From positions 6,637,001 through 6,701,000 of the forward strand of contig AP018172.1 of NCBI GenBank assembly GCA_002368175.1: 64,000 bases of DNA, given 5' to 3'. Below are positions 8,930 to 17,908 of this stretch, in pieces; the stretch's first letter is position 1, and the number at the start of each line of letters is the position of its first letter. The DNA comes from Calothrix sp. NIES-2098. GTDB lineage: Bacteria > Cyanobacteriota > Cyanobacteriia > Cyanobacteriales > Nostocaceae. The translations under genes and the position numbers were made by a program. The notes under the pieces are model-generated. The model did no database searches. It worked only from the letters and a program-made list of their open reading frames with translations, and had not been told where the DNA came from.

Positions 8930-9715
8930 ATGGGCGAGATACCTCAAATAGGCATAAATTTTCCTGAAGGAATTTGGCAACGCTTTCAACAAGGGAAACA
9001 TCTTGTCCGTGATAGCGTTAATACCCTAACCAACTCAGCACAGCAAGCAGGCCAGTCTTTCCAAGAAACTGTAAATCAAGCTAGCGATAGCGCAATTAAT
9101 ACAGTTACAACTAGCTGGGAACAAACTAAAAGTTCTGTAGAACAAAGTTTGCAAACTGCTGAACAAATTAAGAGTTCAACATCGGTAGCAGTTCAAACAG
9201 CGATCGCTTCTTCGATGAGTGATTGGCTAGCACAACACCCGGCATTTCTGAGGCTAGTTCAGCTGCTGAGTTGGGCAACTAATCACCCGATTATTAGTTG
9301 TGTAATGCTGGTATTTATCCTGGCTCTCGCCTGGAGTACGATTAAAGCGATCGTGCGCTTGATTGAGATAGCTAGTTGGTCAATTCTGCAACTGCCAATA
9401 AAATTACTTCAGTCTTTGATCGAAGTTAGCTTCATATCCTTGAGGAAATTTGCTAGTTTTGCTGTGCAAAAAATGACCAGCACTTTACCCAATGAAAAAA
9501 ATTCAACTTTACTACCAATAAATACTCAAGTTATCTATGAAGATAAACAGCAAAGATTGGCAGAAATCTCCCATCGGCTAGAGGAAATTCAAAAAGAACA
9601 GCATGAGCTTTTACAAGAAGCAGCTGAAATAATTGCTGCTGACAAAATCAATCTAAAAATTGAAGAAGTTTCATTAAGAAGTAGTCCAAATTACACTGTT
9701 ATTCAAGGGCAGTAA
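8930..9715 (+). CDS. Hypothetical membrane protein with amphipathic and coiled-coil parts
   Basis: 261 residues. Residues 20-100 are Gln/Ser/Thr-rich amphipathic repeats (NSAQQAGQSFQETVNQASDS) like LEA or apolipoprotein-type helices. One hydrophobic segment lies around 120-140 (HPIISCVMLVFILALAWSTI), with a second amphipathic stretch after it. The C-terminus (LAEISHRLEEIQKEQHELLQ) is a coiled coil. ATG 8930 has a GAGGG upstream. It is likely a membrane-anchored structural or stress protein, and I do not recognise its family. Confidence 0.7.
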   Translation: MGEIPQIGINFPEGIWQRFQQGKHLVRDSVNTLTNSAQQAGQSFQETVNQASDSAINTVTTSWEQTKSSVEQSLQTAEQIKSSTSVAVQTAIASSMSDWLAQHPAFLRLVQLLSWATNHPIISCVMLVFILALAWSTIKAIVRLIEIASWSILQLPIKLLQSLIEVSFISLRKFASFAVQKMTSTLPNEKNSTLLPINTQVIYEDKQQRLAEISHRLEEIQKEQHELLQEAAEIIAADKINLKIEEVSLRSSPNYTVIQGQ

Positions 9716-9889
9716 GTTAAATAGCTAAAATTCACCGTAATTTTATGGTAAGTGTTTGTTACTGTTAAACTCTATCTAGCTTGTGAGGCAACGGTAGATG
9801 ATGAGGCGAAAAAACACAAAACCAATTGACAGGCGATCGCCAAAAAGGTATACATATTTGAAAATTTATCCTAAGCAAGTCTAGATTTT

Positions 9890-10270
9890 ATGCCTAGTGT
9901 TGAACTCGATCAAAACCGAGAGCATCGCATTGAAAACGAAATCATTGTCGATGCTGAAGACAAAGAGGAACGAGCGATGGGTTGGTACTACTACCTTGAC
10001 GATACTCTTAACTTTCCCTTTATGGCCAAGTGGACAAAAAAGGGACGTAAATCGTCAGCACCTCAAGAAAAGCAGGTCGAAGTTTTGGGAATGGCACCTG
10101 AGGATGAGTGTGAAAAGGATATGTTTGTAGAAGTGGTCTATCCTGATGGCAAAGATGAAGATGTATTTTCAGCACGGCTATCGGAAATAGAAGCAATTAA
10201 TGCTGATGAAGAAACTCAAGAAGCACTTGCCGATTGGCAATATTGGCTTGCTAGAGGATATAAGTTTTAA
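9890..10270 (+). CDS. ccbP: CcbP-type calcium-binding protein
   Basis: 126 residues, acidic. It contains RIENEIIVDAEDKEERAMGW, YYYLDDTLNFPFMAKW, VLGMAPEDECEKDMFV and EALADWQYWLARGY, the pattern of the cyanobacterial calcium-binding protein CcbP. In Anabaena, CcbP binds Ca2+ through acidic surface patches and its level falls during heterocyst differentiation. Several CcbP-like paralogues occur in Nostocales, so this may be a paralogue rather than the orthologue studied. It is a lone gene with its own ATG and no neighbour in the same operon. Confidence 0.78.
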   Translation: MPSVELDQNREHRIENEIIVDAEDKEERAMGWYYYLDDTLNFPFMAKWTKKGRKSSAPQEKQVEVLGMAPEDECEKDMFVEVVYPDGKDEDVFSARLSEIEAINADEETQEALADWQYWLARGYKF

Positions 10271-10428
10271 AAGTTAACTTTCTATTACCCGGAGCCAATT
10301 AGACGTACTCTTAAAGAATGCTGGTATCAGTCTGCAAACCATCTTTGAATTAAGCAGAGTCAACGGTTTTCTATGCAAGAGTTATTTCTGCAAACTGCAT
10401 TATTTAATTAAATTCTGCTAAGAGAATT

Positions 10429-10992
10429 CTAAGATAGATGCCGAATAATGCGGCAGGGATTGCCCACAGCAACCACATTTGCAGGTATATCTTTGACTAC
10501 TACACTACCAGCACCAATAGTAGTATTGTCACCAATTGTTACTCCCAGACAAATAATTACACTGCCACCAATCCAGACATTATTCCCAATTTTAACTGGG
10601 GTAGCAAGTTCCCTGCCAGACAATCGAATTTCCGGTTCTATAGGATGGTAGGCAGTGTATATCTGCACATAAGGAGCGCACAACACATTTTCACCAATAT
10701 GAACTGTATTGCAATCTAAAATCACGCAGCCATAGTTCATATAAAATCTATCGCCAGCATAAATATTACTGCCATAGTCACAGTGAAAAGGCGGCACAAT
10801 CGATGCTTTTTGACCTATCTTTCCAAACAATTCTTGCAAAATTTGTCGTCGCTGCTCTTGCTGTTCTTCCGTTGTAGCGTTGTACATTCGCAATAGACGA
10901 CAAGCTCGCTTATTTTCACCAACTAATTCTGGATCTTCTGCAAAGTATAACTCGCCTGCCAGCATTTTTTGTTTTTCTGTTTTTCCGAGCAC
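10429..10992 (-). CDS. Maltose/galactoside O-acetyltransferase, hexapeptide repeat
   Basis: Left-handed beta-helix acetyltransferase of the maa/lacA/nodL type, which transfers acetyl from acetyl-CoA to a sugar hydroxyl. It shows the family start KMLAGELYFAEDPEL, hexapeptide turns (VKIGNNVWIGGSVIICLGVT, IGDNTTIGAGSVVVKDI), the catalytic His region IYTAYHPIEPEIR and the typical end AVGNPCRIIR. Start GTG 10992 gives 187 residues, the usual family length, with GAGG upstream. The frame also runs up to a TTG at 11043. The real substrate is unknown. Confidence 0.88.
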   Translation of the reverse strand: MLGKTEKQKMLAGELYFAEDPELVGENKRACRLLRMYNATTEEQQEQRRQILQELFGKIGQKASIVPPFHCDYGSNIYAGDRFYMNYGCVILDCNTVHIGENVLCAPYVQIYTAYHPIEPEIRLSGRELATPVKIGNNVWIGGSVIICLGVTIGDNTTIGAGSVVVKDIPANVVAVGNPCRIIRHLS

Positions 10993-11201
10993 AGAATTCT
11001 GAGCCTCGCTTGAATAGGATTTATAGCAGAGGAAAAATTCCAAATATTGTGAGATTTTGCTGCTTATTATGATACATAAGCTGGCTTGACAATCAAGCTA
11101 AGTGACTCAGAGGTAGATTTCTAATGCCAATGCTTTCCTAGCGAGAATTCAATCGAGAGTTAACTGGTGGTTGAGTAACGATCTGGAAAATGTAGGTTTA
11201 A

Positions 11202-12482
11202 TCAAAATACACCATAACGAGCTTTTCCTTGACGCTTCGCACGATACATAGCAATATCAGCATCCCTCAGCAGGTTTTGTGGCTCTTCATAACCACCGCT
11301 ACTCAAAGCAATTCCGATGCTAGCAGTGGGAGTTATTTGATGTCCGTGAAGGTTAAGTGGCACGCTTAAAGACTCTTGAATGCGTTTAGCTACATTGGTA
11401 GCGTCTGTCACGTCCTTAATATCTTCCAAGAGTACGGCAAACTCATCACCACCAAATCGAGCCACAGTATCACCACTGCGTAAACATGATTCTAACCGAC
11501 GAGCGATCGCTACTAAAAAATCATCTCCGATTGAGTGTCCAAAGCGATCGTTAATTCCTTTAAAACCATCTAAATCTAAGAATAAAACTGCAAAATTATA
11601 ATCATTCCGGCGTTTGCTACGTTCAATTGTTTGCCTAAGACGATCGAGAAACAAAACTCGATTAGGTAACGCTGTTAGTGCATCATGACAGGCATTGCGT
11701 AGCAGTTGTGCCTCGGTTTGTTTGCGTTTACTAATATCTTGAAGAACTAAAACCGCACCATTGACGTTACCATCTAGATCCCGAATCGGTGCTACAGAAT
11801 CACCAATAGGTACTTTTTTACCGTCCTTAGCCAGCAGAGTACAGTTATCTGGTAGATTTAAAATCTCACCTGCTTGTATTGCCTGGTTGGCTAAATTGTC
11901 TATTACTTCATCCATATCTTTGTCAATTAAAGTTACAACTTCTGCCAAATCTTTACCATACGCTTCATCTTGTCTCCAACCTGTCAGCGCTTCTGCAACT
12001 GGATTCATCATTTGGATACTACCGTTAGCATATGTTACTACGACTGCACAGCCCATGCTGTTAATAATTGCTGTCAGTCTTTGTTTTTCTTCCTCGTACT
12101 TTTTGCTCATTTGGTGCTTGAAAAGAGCCATTTCAACGGCGAAATGTAAGTCTTTTTCAGCACATGGTTTGAAAATATAGCTAAAAGGCTCACTTAGTCG
12201 CCTTTTATTTAACTGAATATCTTCCGAATACTCCGTTAAATATAAAACGGGTATTTGGAAATGGTTTTGAATGATATCCACAATTTCAATACCATTGATT
12301 TCCCCGGCTAAACAGATATCAATTAATACTAAATGTGGATTTGTCTCTGCTATCTTTTTGATAGCTTCTTCACCAGAAGTAGTAATTTCTATAACAAAAT
12401 ATCCTAGCTTCTGCAAACTATTTCTTATATCTAAAGCTAGGATCTTTTCATCCTCAACAACTAGGATTTTGTGGGCGAACAT
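11202..12482 (-). CDS. Response regulator with PAS and GGDEF domains (diguanylate cyclase)
   Basis: 426 residues in the order REC (1-120, phospho-acceptor Asp in LVLIDICLAGEING, conserved Lys in FKPCAEKD), PAS (about 135-255, MGCAVVVTYANGSIQMMNPV) and GGDEF (about 260-425). The active site RFGGDEFAVLLED is intact and is preceded by RSGD, an inhibitory RxxD site five residues upstream. It should make cyclic di-GMP with product inhibition. There is no EAL domain. It stands alone on the minus strand and its partner kinase is not in the window. Confidence 0.93.
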   Translation of the reverse strand: MFAHKILVVEDEKILALDIRNSLQKLGYFVIEITTSGEEAIKKIAETNPHLVLIDICLAGEINGIEIVDIIQNHFQIPVLYLTEYSEDIQLNKRRLSEPFSYIFKPCAEKDLHFAVEMALFKHQMSKKYEEEKQRLTAIINSMGCAVVVTYANGSIQMMNPVAEALTGWRQDEAYGKDLAEVVTLIDKDMDEVIDNLANQAIQAGEILNLPDNCTLLAKDGKKVPIGDSVAPIRDLDGNVNGAVLVLQDISKRKQTEAQLLRNACHDALTALPNRVLFLDRLRQTIERSKRRNDYNFAVLFLDLDGFKGINDRFGHSIGDDFLVAIARRLESCLRSGDTVARFGGDEFAVLLEDIKDVTDATNVAKRIQESLSVPLNLHGHQITPTASIGIALSSGGYEEPQNLLRDADIAMYRAKRQGKARYGVF

Positions 12483-13440
12483 GTTAGACTAATCTGTTGG
12501 CTAAGGTTCAGATTTTGTTTTCAGTCTCGACTCACTCTGAAAAGCAATAATCCTATAATAATCAATCTATAATCTACCTGTGTAGTTGCTAGCTAAAATA
12601 ATAACTAAGTTTTTAATTAACATATTATTCGATTGCTGATACAGTTGATATCCAGTTAATAACGCAAGTAACTCTTTTGAAATGTAAATTGCCCTACAGT
12701 TAGTAAAAACCAAAGATATATTTTGGCAATTTGGCAATCTTCAATCCTAAAATTACGACTATTTGCGGGATTTACGTAAGGCTGAAAGGAATTTAAATTA
12801 TGAAGCAAATAACTGAAGAAATGTCATTATAGAAGTAATTTGAAATTAATCCAAGCGGTTACTCGCAATCTAGAAGCTTAATTTCAACTTAAGTTTTTTT
12901 TTGATAAACTTTTTAGCGATTAGTTTAATGTTATTAATATAATCCACTGACAAGAAAATCCTAGAATCTACTTTATTACAAGTATCATAAAACACATAAA
13001 AACTAGCGATTTATTGCAAAGCGAATGATGAATCGCTTATCTAAAATTGGATATAAAAAATTTGTTAGATGTATTAAATATTTTTTTGGTAACTTATGGA
13101 TTGAGAACTGTTAAGGCAGAGAAAGAGGGAAAAATATAATCCCTTTTAAATAAAATGCAAGGTTAAGTTTTGTATATCGATCGACATGATGGCACAATGA
13201 GCAATCAAAAAGAGGAATAGGTGCGAATATTTTGCGGTACTTTTGCAAATACTTTGTTAGGAAAAGCGGGATCTATCGAGGGAGAGTAGGTAAAGTAAAG
13301 GTGACGCAGTAAACTTTAACTTTCTACCCCCAGAGTTTGTTAGTCTTCGCGTCACCGCAGCATTTATATCTTTCTATTTAAGCTGAATACCCTAAAGGCG
13401 TTGAGTATGAGATTTAGAAATTAAGCGGTACTAGCGTGCT
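12483..13440. other. Long gene-free spacer
   Basis: About 960 bases, very AT-rich, between the GGDEF gene and folB (both minus). No open frame of note and no tRNA. The only structure I see is the inverted repeat at 13300-13356, listed separately. Confidence 0.5.
13300..13356. repeat. Inverted repeat downstream of folB
   Basis: GGTGACGC at 13300-13307 pairs perfectly with GCGTCACC at 13349-13356 across 41 bases. It lies 85 bases past the end of folB (minus strand). No T-run follows on either side, so it is not a classical terminator. Confidence 0.4.
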
Positions 13441-13809
13441 TTACAAATCAATCTTAGCTCGCGTCAATTCAATGCTAATTTTGCCGCCAAAGTCTGGAAT
13501 AGGTGCGGCGGGTTTGCTGAGAATGACTTGGATTTGGGAAACGCGATCGCATTGTTGGAGAATAGAATCTGCAATTGTACCAGCTAACTTCTCTACTAAA
13601 GCAAACTTGGATGTCTTCACGAGATTTTGCACCAAGCTAATCACACTACGGTAATCTATCGTGTCTGCGATCGCATCAGTTTTGGCAGACTGAGAAAGAT
13701 CGAGCCACAATCTTACATCGACCTCAAACCATTGTCCTAGAACCTGTTCTTCTGGTAAGAACCCCGTGTAGCCATAGGCGCGAATTCCCGTTAAATGAAT
13801 GCAGTCCAT
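13441..13809 (-). CDS. folB: Dihydroneopterin aldolase
   Basis: FolB converts 7,8-dihydroneopterin to 6-hydroxymethyl-dihydropterin in folate synthesis. The 122-residue protein opens MDCIHLTGIRAYGYTGFLPE, the conserved start with the catalytic Tyr/Glu region. It has TIDYRSVISLVQNLVKTSKF and FALVEKLAGTIADSIL, the substrate-site helix with its Glu-Lys. Length is normal (about 120). It is divergent from menD, with 124 bases between the starts. Confidence 0.95.
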   Translation of the reverse strand: MDCIHLTGIRAYGYTGFLPEEQVLGQWFEVDVRLWLDLSQSAKTDAIADTIDYRSVISLVQNLVKTSKFALVEKLAGTIADSILQQCDRVSQIQVILSKPAAPIPDFGGKISIELTRAKIDL

Positions 13810-13933
13810 AACACTAGCCTAGTGAATTTTGCATTTTGGATTTTAACTGGATTTGCTACCTCACCTTCACTGTGTTGACGTTGCAGTATAGGCTTAAGTA
13901 GTTGACGATAAATTTATAGCTCTGTTTGCTGGA

Positions 13934-15706
13934 ATGCCGATCGCCTACAGTAATGTTAATCAACTTTGGGCTTATATCTTGACGGAAACGCTAAAGCGCC
14001 TAGGGTTGAGTTGCGCTGTCATTTGTCCGGGTTCTCGTTCTACACCTCTAACAGTGGCCTTTGCCCAGCAAACGCCCGATATTGAAGCAATTTCAATTCT
14101 TGATGAACGTTCCGCCGCTTTTTTTGCTTTAGGACAAGCAAAGGCTAGCGGTCGTCCTGTAGTACTTGTTTGCACATCTGGTACAGCTGGCGCAAACTTT
14201 TATCCAGCGGTTATTGAAGCTAGAGAAAGTCGCGTACCTCTATTGGTGTTAACTGCCGATAGACCACCAGAATTAAGAGATTGTCATTCTGGGCAAACGA
14301 TAGATCAGTTGAAATTATATGGCACTTACCCAAACTGGCAAACAGAATTAGCTTTACCCTCCCCAGATATGGAGATGCTAGCTTATCTGCGACAAACAAT
14401 AATCCACGCCTGGGAAAAATCGCAAACCCCTACCAAAGGGCCAGTACATCTAAATCTTCCCTTGCGTGACCCTCTAGCACCCATCCCCGATGGAACTGAT
14501 TTCAGCTATTTGGAATCGCAGTTTCACCCAGAAGAATTTTTTGCAGCAGTTACAAACTCTATCCCATTCCCCATTCCCCATTCCCCATTCTCCATTCCTC
14601 CAGAATGGCAACAATGCGATCGCGGAATTATTATCGCTGGTGTTGCTCAACCACAACAACCCCAGGAGTATTGTAGAGCGATCGCGCAACTTTCCCAAAC
14701 TTTGAAATGGCCTGTCCTAGCCGAAGGACTCTCCCCAGTCAGAAATTACGCCGACCTCAACCCCTATTTAATTTCTACCTACGATCAGATTTTGCGAAAT
14801 CCCCAACTCGCAAAACAGCTAGCACCTGAAATGGTAATTCAAGTAGGAGAAATGCCCACCAGTAAAGAACTGCGTACTTGGATTACTAATACACAACCGC
14901 GACGTTGGGTAATCGACCCTAGCGACCAAAACCTCGATCCTTTGCATGGGAGGACGATTCATTTGCGGATGAGTATTGAAGATTTGGGGACAGGGGAAGG
15001 GGACAAGGGGAAAAAATCTTCCTCATCTCTCCCTGATTACTTGCAACTGTGGTGTACAGCAGAAACGCAAGTTAGGGAAGCTGTTGACCAAGCCTTGGGG
15101 ACAATGGAAGAGTTATTTGAAGGTAAAGCCGCTTGGTTACTTTCACAAAATTTACCACCAGGAACACCGTTATTTATCGCCAACAGTATGCCCGTGCGGG
15201 ATGTAGAATTTTTCTGGAAACCGAATAATTTAGGAGTGCGATCGCATTTTAACCGAGGTGCAAATGGCATTGATGGCACATTATCCACAGCTTTAGGAAT
15301 TGCCCATCGCCATCAAAGTAGTGTAATGTTAACCGGAGATTTAGCTTTATTGCATGACACCAACGGTTTTTTAATCCGCAATATATTTGTTGGACATCTG
15401 ACAATTTTGTTAATTAACAACAATGGTGGCGGTATTTTTGAAATGCTACCCATTGCCAAATTCGACCCCCCATTTGAAGAGTTTTTTGGCACACCCCAGG
15501 ATATTGATTTTGCCCAATTGTGCGCCACTTATGGTGTAGAGTATGAATTAATTACTTCTTGGCAGCAGTTACAACAAAAATTAAACCCGCTTCCAACTCA
15601 GGGGATTCGGGTTTTAGAATTGCAAACAAATCGTAAAAATGATGCCAAGTGGCGACAGGATAATTTGAAAAATTTTGCAGCAGATATTGCAATAATAATT
15701 CCGTAG
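13934..15706 (+). CDS. menD: MenD, SEPHCHC synthase (ThDP enzyme of phylloquinone pathway)
   Basis: MenD joins isochorismate and 2-oxoglutarate in a ThDP-dependent step of phylloquinone synthesis. Family marks include CPGSRSTPLTVAFAQQ, the catalytic Glu in LDERSAAFFALGQAKASGRP, GPVHLNLPLRDPL, and the ThDP motif region VMLTGDLALLHDTNG with LLINNNGGGIFEMLP. The 590-residue length is slightly above the usual 550-580. The excess can be traced to two low-complexity inserts: residues near 210-222 (IPFPIPHSPFSIPP), encoded by a heptanucleotide tandem repeat, and near 352-364 (TGEGDKGKKSSSS). Both lie between conserved blocks. menB is 2.2 kb away. Confidence 0.97.
   Translation: MPIAYSNVNQLWAYILTETLKRLGLSCAVICPGSRSTPLTVAFAQQTPDIEAISILDERSAAFFALGQAKASGRPVVLVCTSGTAGANFYPAVIEARESRVPLLVLTADRPPELRDCHSGQTIDQLKLYGTYPNWQTELALPSPDMEMLAYLRQTIIHAWEKSQTPTKGPVHLNLPLRDPLAPIPDGTDFSYLESQFHPEEFFAAVTNSIPFPIPHSPFSIPPEWQQCDRGIIIAGVAQPQQPQEYCRAIAQLSQTLKWPVLAEGLSPVRNYADLNPYLISTYDQILRNPQLAKQLAPEMVIQVGEMPTSKELRTWITNTQPRRWVIDPSDQNLDPLHGRTIHLRMSIEDLGTGEGDKGKKSSSSLPDYLQLWCTAETQVREAVDQALGTMEELFEGKAAWLLSQNLPPGTPLFIANSMPVRDVEFFWKPNNLGVRSHFNRGANGIDGTLSTALGIAHRHQSSVMLTGDLALLHDTNGFLIRNIFVGHLTILLINNNGGGIFEMLPIAKFDPPFEEFFGTPQDIDFAQLCATYGVEYELITSWQQLQQKLNPLPTQGIRVLELQTNRKNDAKWRQDNLKNFAADIAIIIP
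14563..14597 (+). repeat. STRR heptanucleotide tandem repeat inside menD
   Basis: Four copies of CCCATTC followed by TCCATTC, one after another. Because the unit is 7 bases long, successive copies are read in different frames. The same unit family (CCCATTA/CCCATTC) forms the intergenic array at 37882-37916. Confidence 0.92.
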
Positions 15707-15716
15707 ATTTATTATA

Positions 15717-15989
15717 TTAGCCTTCATTATCTTGACTTTGATATTTCAGATGCTCTAGGTAATCATGTCCCTGCCAAGTTAGTCGAATTTGATTTTCAGG
15801 TTGTTGGTATTTGATAGATATCAGTCCAGCTTCCTCCATAATTGTGAGATGATAGTCTACAAAATTTTGGTTGTATTCTTCGTCTAGTTCAAGATAAGGA
15901 TATTTAACTGGGTTATATAAAAGACCTTCTGTTTCAGCACTTTCAATAAGTGATAGTATAGTTTCCACTAATTTCAAGTCACGCTTCAT
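15717..15989 (-). CDS. DUF2513-like protein
   Basis: 90 residues starting MKRDLKLVETILSLIESAET, the typical opening of DUF2513 proteins. It ends with a winged-helix-like pattern (FVDYHLTIMEEAGLISIKYQ, IRLTWQGHDYLEHLK). Such proteins are common on phages and mobile DNA and may be small DNA-binding regulators, but no function is established. It is convergent with menD, 10 bases after it, and interrupts the men region. Confidence 0.82.
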   Translation of the reverse strand: MKRDLKLVETILSLIESAETEGLLYNPVKYPYLELDEEYNQNFVDYHLTIMEEAGLISIKYQQPENQIRLTWQGHDYLEHLKYQSQDNEG

Positions 15990-16104
15990 ACTAATTTAGT
16001 GTGATTAATAAAACTAAATTTGACTTTATGACCAGCTAGAGTATGTAGGCTGTTTTCTACTACTATAGCGCAGCCCGTGTTTCAGCAAATATTTCTGAAA
16101 ACAA

Positions 16105-16773
16105 TTAAGCAAAACCACCATCCAATCTTGCTCTTAGAGCGCAAATAAAAAGAATAGCTGGAATAACTCTTTTATAACTAGGTTCTGTCAATTGCCATAT
16201 TGAGAATAATCCTGCACCTATCCAGCCAACTGGCCCAATAATGATAGCTATTGCACTTGACATTGTTGTATAAACCACAAAGGGTAAAGTAACCCCTATT
16301 ACTCCAGTAAGTGTACCCAAGGTTGTTGAAGCTAGTAAGTAAATACTAAAACCAGACAATTTAGCGCTTGTTAAAGCAAGAAAAATACTAGTACTTCCTA
16401 ATAATTCTGTCCCTTTATCAAATTGTGATGCTGTTTTTCGTAACTGCTGTTCCATTTCTCGCTTCTGTTCTGGTGTCATTTTCTCCAACATTGTTACCAT
16501 TACCTTCTGTGCGATTTTGACCTCCATTTCGCTAGCAGGTTCATATTTTTCACATTTGATTTTTAACTTCTTAGCAGCCCGCCTAACTATTTTTTGATAG
16601 CTTGGATGATCATCAAATATTTCATTAAATACATAACTGACAGTATCTTGACTCTTCTCACATAGCCGATCAACGATAGAATTGGCTGTTGGTTGTGATG
16701 CCTTAAGAATATCTGCCAATGCTTTCCTTTCCTCAAATGAGGCACGATTCAGTAAATATTTAAGGTCATCCAT
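16105..16773 (-). CDS. YaaW/UPF0174 family membrane protein
   Basis: 222 residues. The N-terminal 100 are soluble and helical (LLNRASFEERKALADILKAS, FDDHPSYQKIVRRAAKKLKI). The C-terminal part is hydrophobic and Gly-rich, around residues 125-200 (FSIYLLASTTLGTLTGVIGV, IAIIIGPVGWIGAGLFSIWQ). It ends SYKRVIPAILFICALRARL, which matches the YaaW C-terminal motif. The biochemical role of the family is unknown. Patchy family distribution and a place between menD and menB suggest accessory DNA. Confidence 0.72.
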   Translation of the reverse strand: MDDLKYLLNRASFEERKALADILKASQPTANSIVDRLCEKSQDTVSYVFNEIFDDHPSYQKIVRRAAKKLKIKCEKYEPASEMEVKIAQKVMVTMLEKMTPEQKREMEQQLRKTASQFDKGTELLGSTSIFLALTSAKLSGFSIYLLASTTLGTLTGVIGVTLPFVVYTTMSSAIAIIIGPVGWIGAGLFSIWQLTEPSYKRVIPAILFICALRARLDGGFA

Positions 16774-16940
16774 ATTTTTAAACCCTCTGAGAAAACCAAT
16801 CCTTGCTAATAGTCTTCCCAGAAGTATTGTTTCTGTATCAAGATGGATTTAGCAAAGCTTACACTAGGGATAGACTTTACTCAACTAAAAATCGCTACAT
16901 AGCCAACTCTTGCGTTCTTCTTTGCGCCTTGGCGTGATAT

Positions 16941-17768
16941 TTACCCTCTTGCTTGACCTTGTAACCACCCTTCCAAATCAGCAAGAGTAGAAAAATCCAA
17001 CAACTCCTCACCTAAAGCTTCCAACTGTTCCAGCGATAAAGCCTGAATCTGAGTCTGAAGTTCATCATTAAGCTCACCGAATCGTCGTTTTAATTGTCTA
17101 AGAATAAGCGATCGCACTTCTGATTCTTTCGCTTCCCGAATAGCCCGTGGTTCTTCCCCCAAATTCACTCCCAACATCGCTTCAATCTCCTCTCGACTCA
17201 GGCTAGAAAACTTGTAAACCAAAATTGTCGTCACTAAATCAATTATCGCTTGCTCCGACTGTTGCCGTGCCTGCTCTAACAAATACCGTCCTGCTTCCAC
17301 TGTTTCTGTTTCAGAGGTGATATTTGTCAGCAACATTAACCCTATTGGCAAAGGTTGTTGTCGTAAATCCCCCAACTCATCCAAATAGATCTGCCGGACT
17401 TGACCACTTTCCAACAAAGCACGGTGAATTGTGGAATTCGTAGGTTCAAGACTGCGAGAAGGAAAAATTATTACCCCAAACCAGTCATCGTAACGGATGG
17501 AGTGGCGGTAGAGAAACAAAAACAACTCGCTAAAAAAGCGGTGATACAAGTCTTCGTCTCTTTGAAACTGCACCTCAGCAAAGAAGACTACTTTGGAAGG
17601 AGAATTGGCGGGAGGTAAAAATACTCCATCAATCCGGAACGCCGTTTCTTTCACCTCAACCGATTCAAACTGATAGCCAGCTGCATCTGGCGGTGGTGAG
17701 TCTACCAATTCAAACAATAATCCCGGAAATTGCTTGAACAATTTGTAAAAGATGGAGTCGCGGCGCAT
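16941..17768 (-). CDS. Rpn/DUF2887-type PD-(D/E)XK nuclease-like protein
   Basis: 275 residues from ATG 17768. Near the N-terminus it has MRRDSIFYKLFKQFPGLLFE, then FRIDGVFLPP followed by KVVFFAEVQFQRDEDLYHRF. The D...ExQ arrangement is the core of the PD-(D/E)XK fold in Rpn-like proteins (recombination-promoting nuclease, formerly called putative transposase). The C-terminus is helical with a YSLLREEIEAMLG-like segment. Cyanobacteria carry many copies. The GCGATCGC site near 17110 suggests long residence in this genome. Confidence 0.85.
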   Translation of the reverse strand: MRRDSIFYKLFKQFPGLLFELVDSPPPDAAGYQFESVEVKETAFRIDGVFLPPANSPSKVVFFAEVQFQRDEDLYHRFFSELFLFLYRHSIRYDDWFGVIIFPSRSLEPTNSTIHRALLESGQVRQIYLDELGDLRQQPLPIGLMLLTNITSETETVEAGRYLLEQARQQSEQAIIDLVTTILVYKFSSLSREEIEAMLGVNLGEEPRAIREAKESEVRSLILRQLKRRFGELNDELQTQIQALSLEQLEALGEELLDFSTLADLEGWLQGQARG

Positions 17769-17823
17769 TTTTCTACAGCAAGTCAATTACCAGCCCTGAT
17801 TGTAAAGGCTAGAGAGACTAATT

Positions 17824-17878
17824 TTAGCGTAGGCGTAGCCCACCGCAGGTATCGCTTGTCCCTGCGTCCGCGATAAAA
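17824..17878. repeat. Short dispersed palindromic repeat fragment upstream of menB
   Basis: The stretch around GCGTAGGCGTAGCCCACCGC and the CCTGCGTCCGCGAT after it is GC-rich against an AT-rich background. It resembles the short dispersed repeats of Nostocales, the same class as the block at 22200-22530. Confidence 0.5.
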
Positions 17879-17908
17879 TTCTCAAGCACAATCGCGCACT
17901 TCATTCTC

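Noticed and set aside
8773..8967. Open frame of 64 codons after the S4-domain gene
   Set aside because: Random-looking composition, no homology recognised, runs into the start region of the next gene; probably non-coding.
14563..14597. Possible CRISPR-like repeat
   Set aside because: Units are 7 bases with no spacers; it is a simple tandem repeat.
16941..17768. Rpn-type gene considered as an insertion sequence
   Set aside because: No terminal inverted repeats or target duplication seen; Rpn/DUF2887 proteins are now viewed as nucleases rather than transposases.
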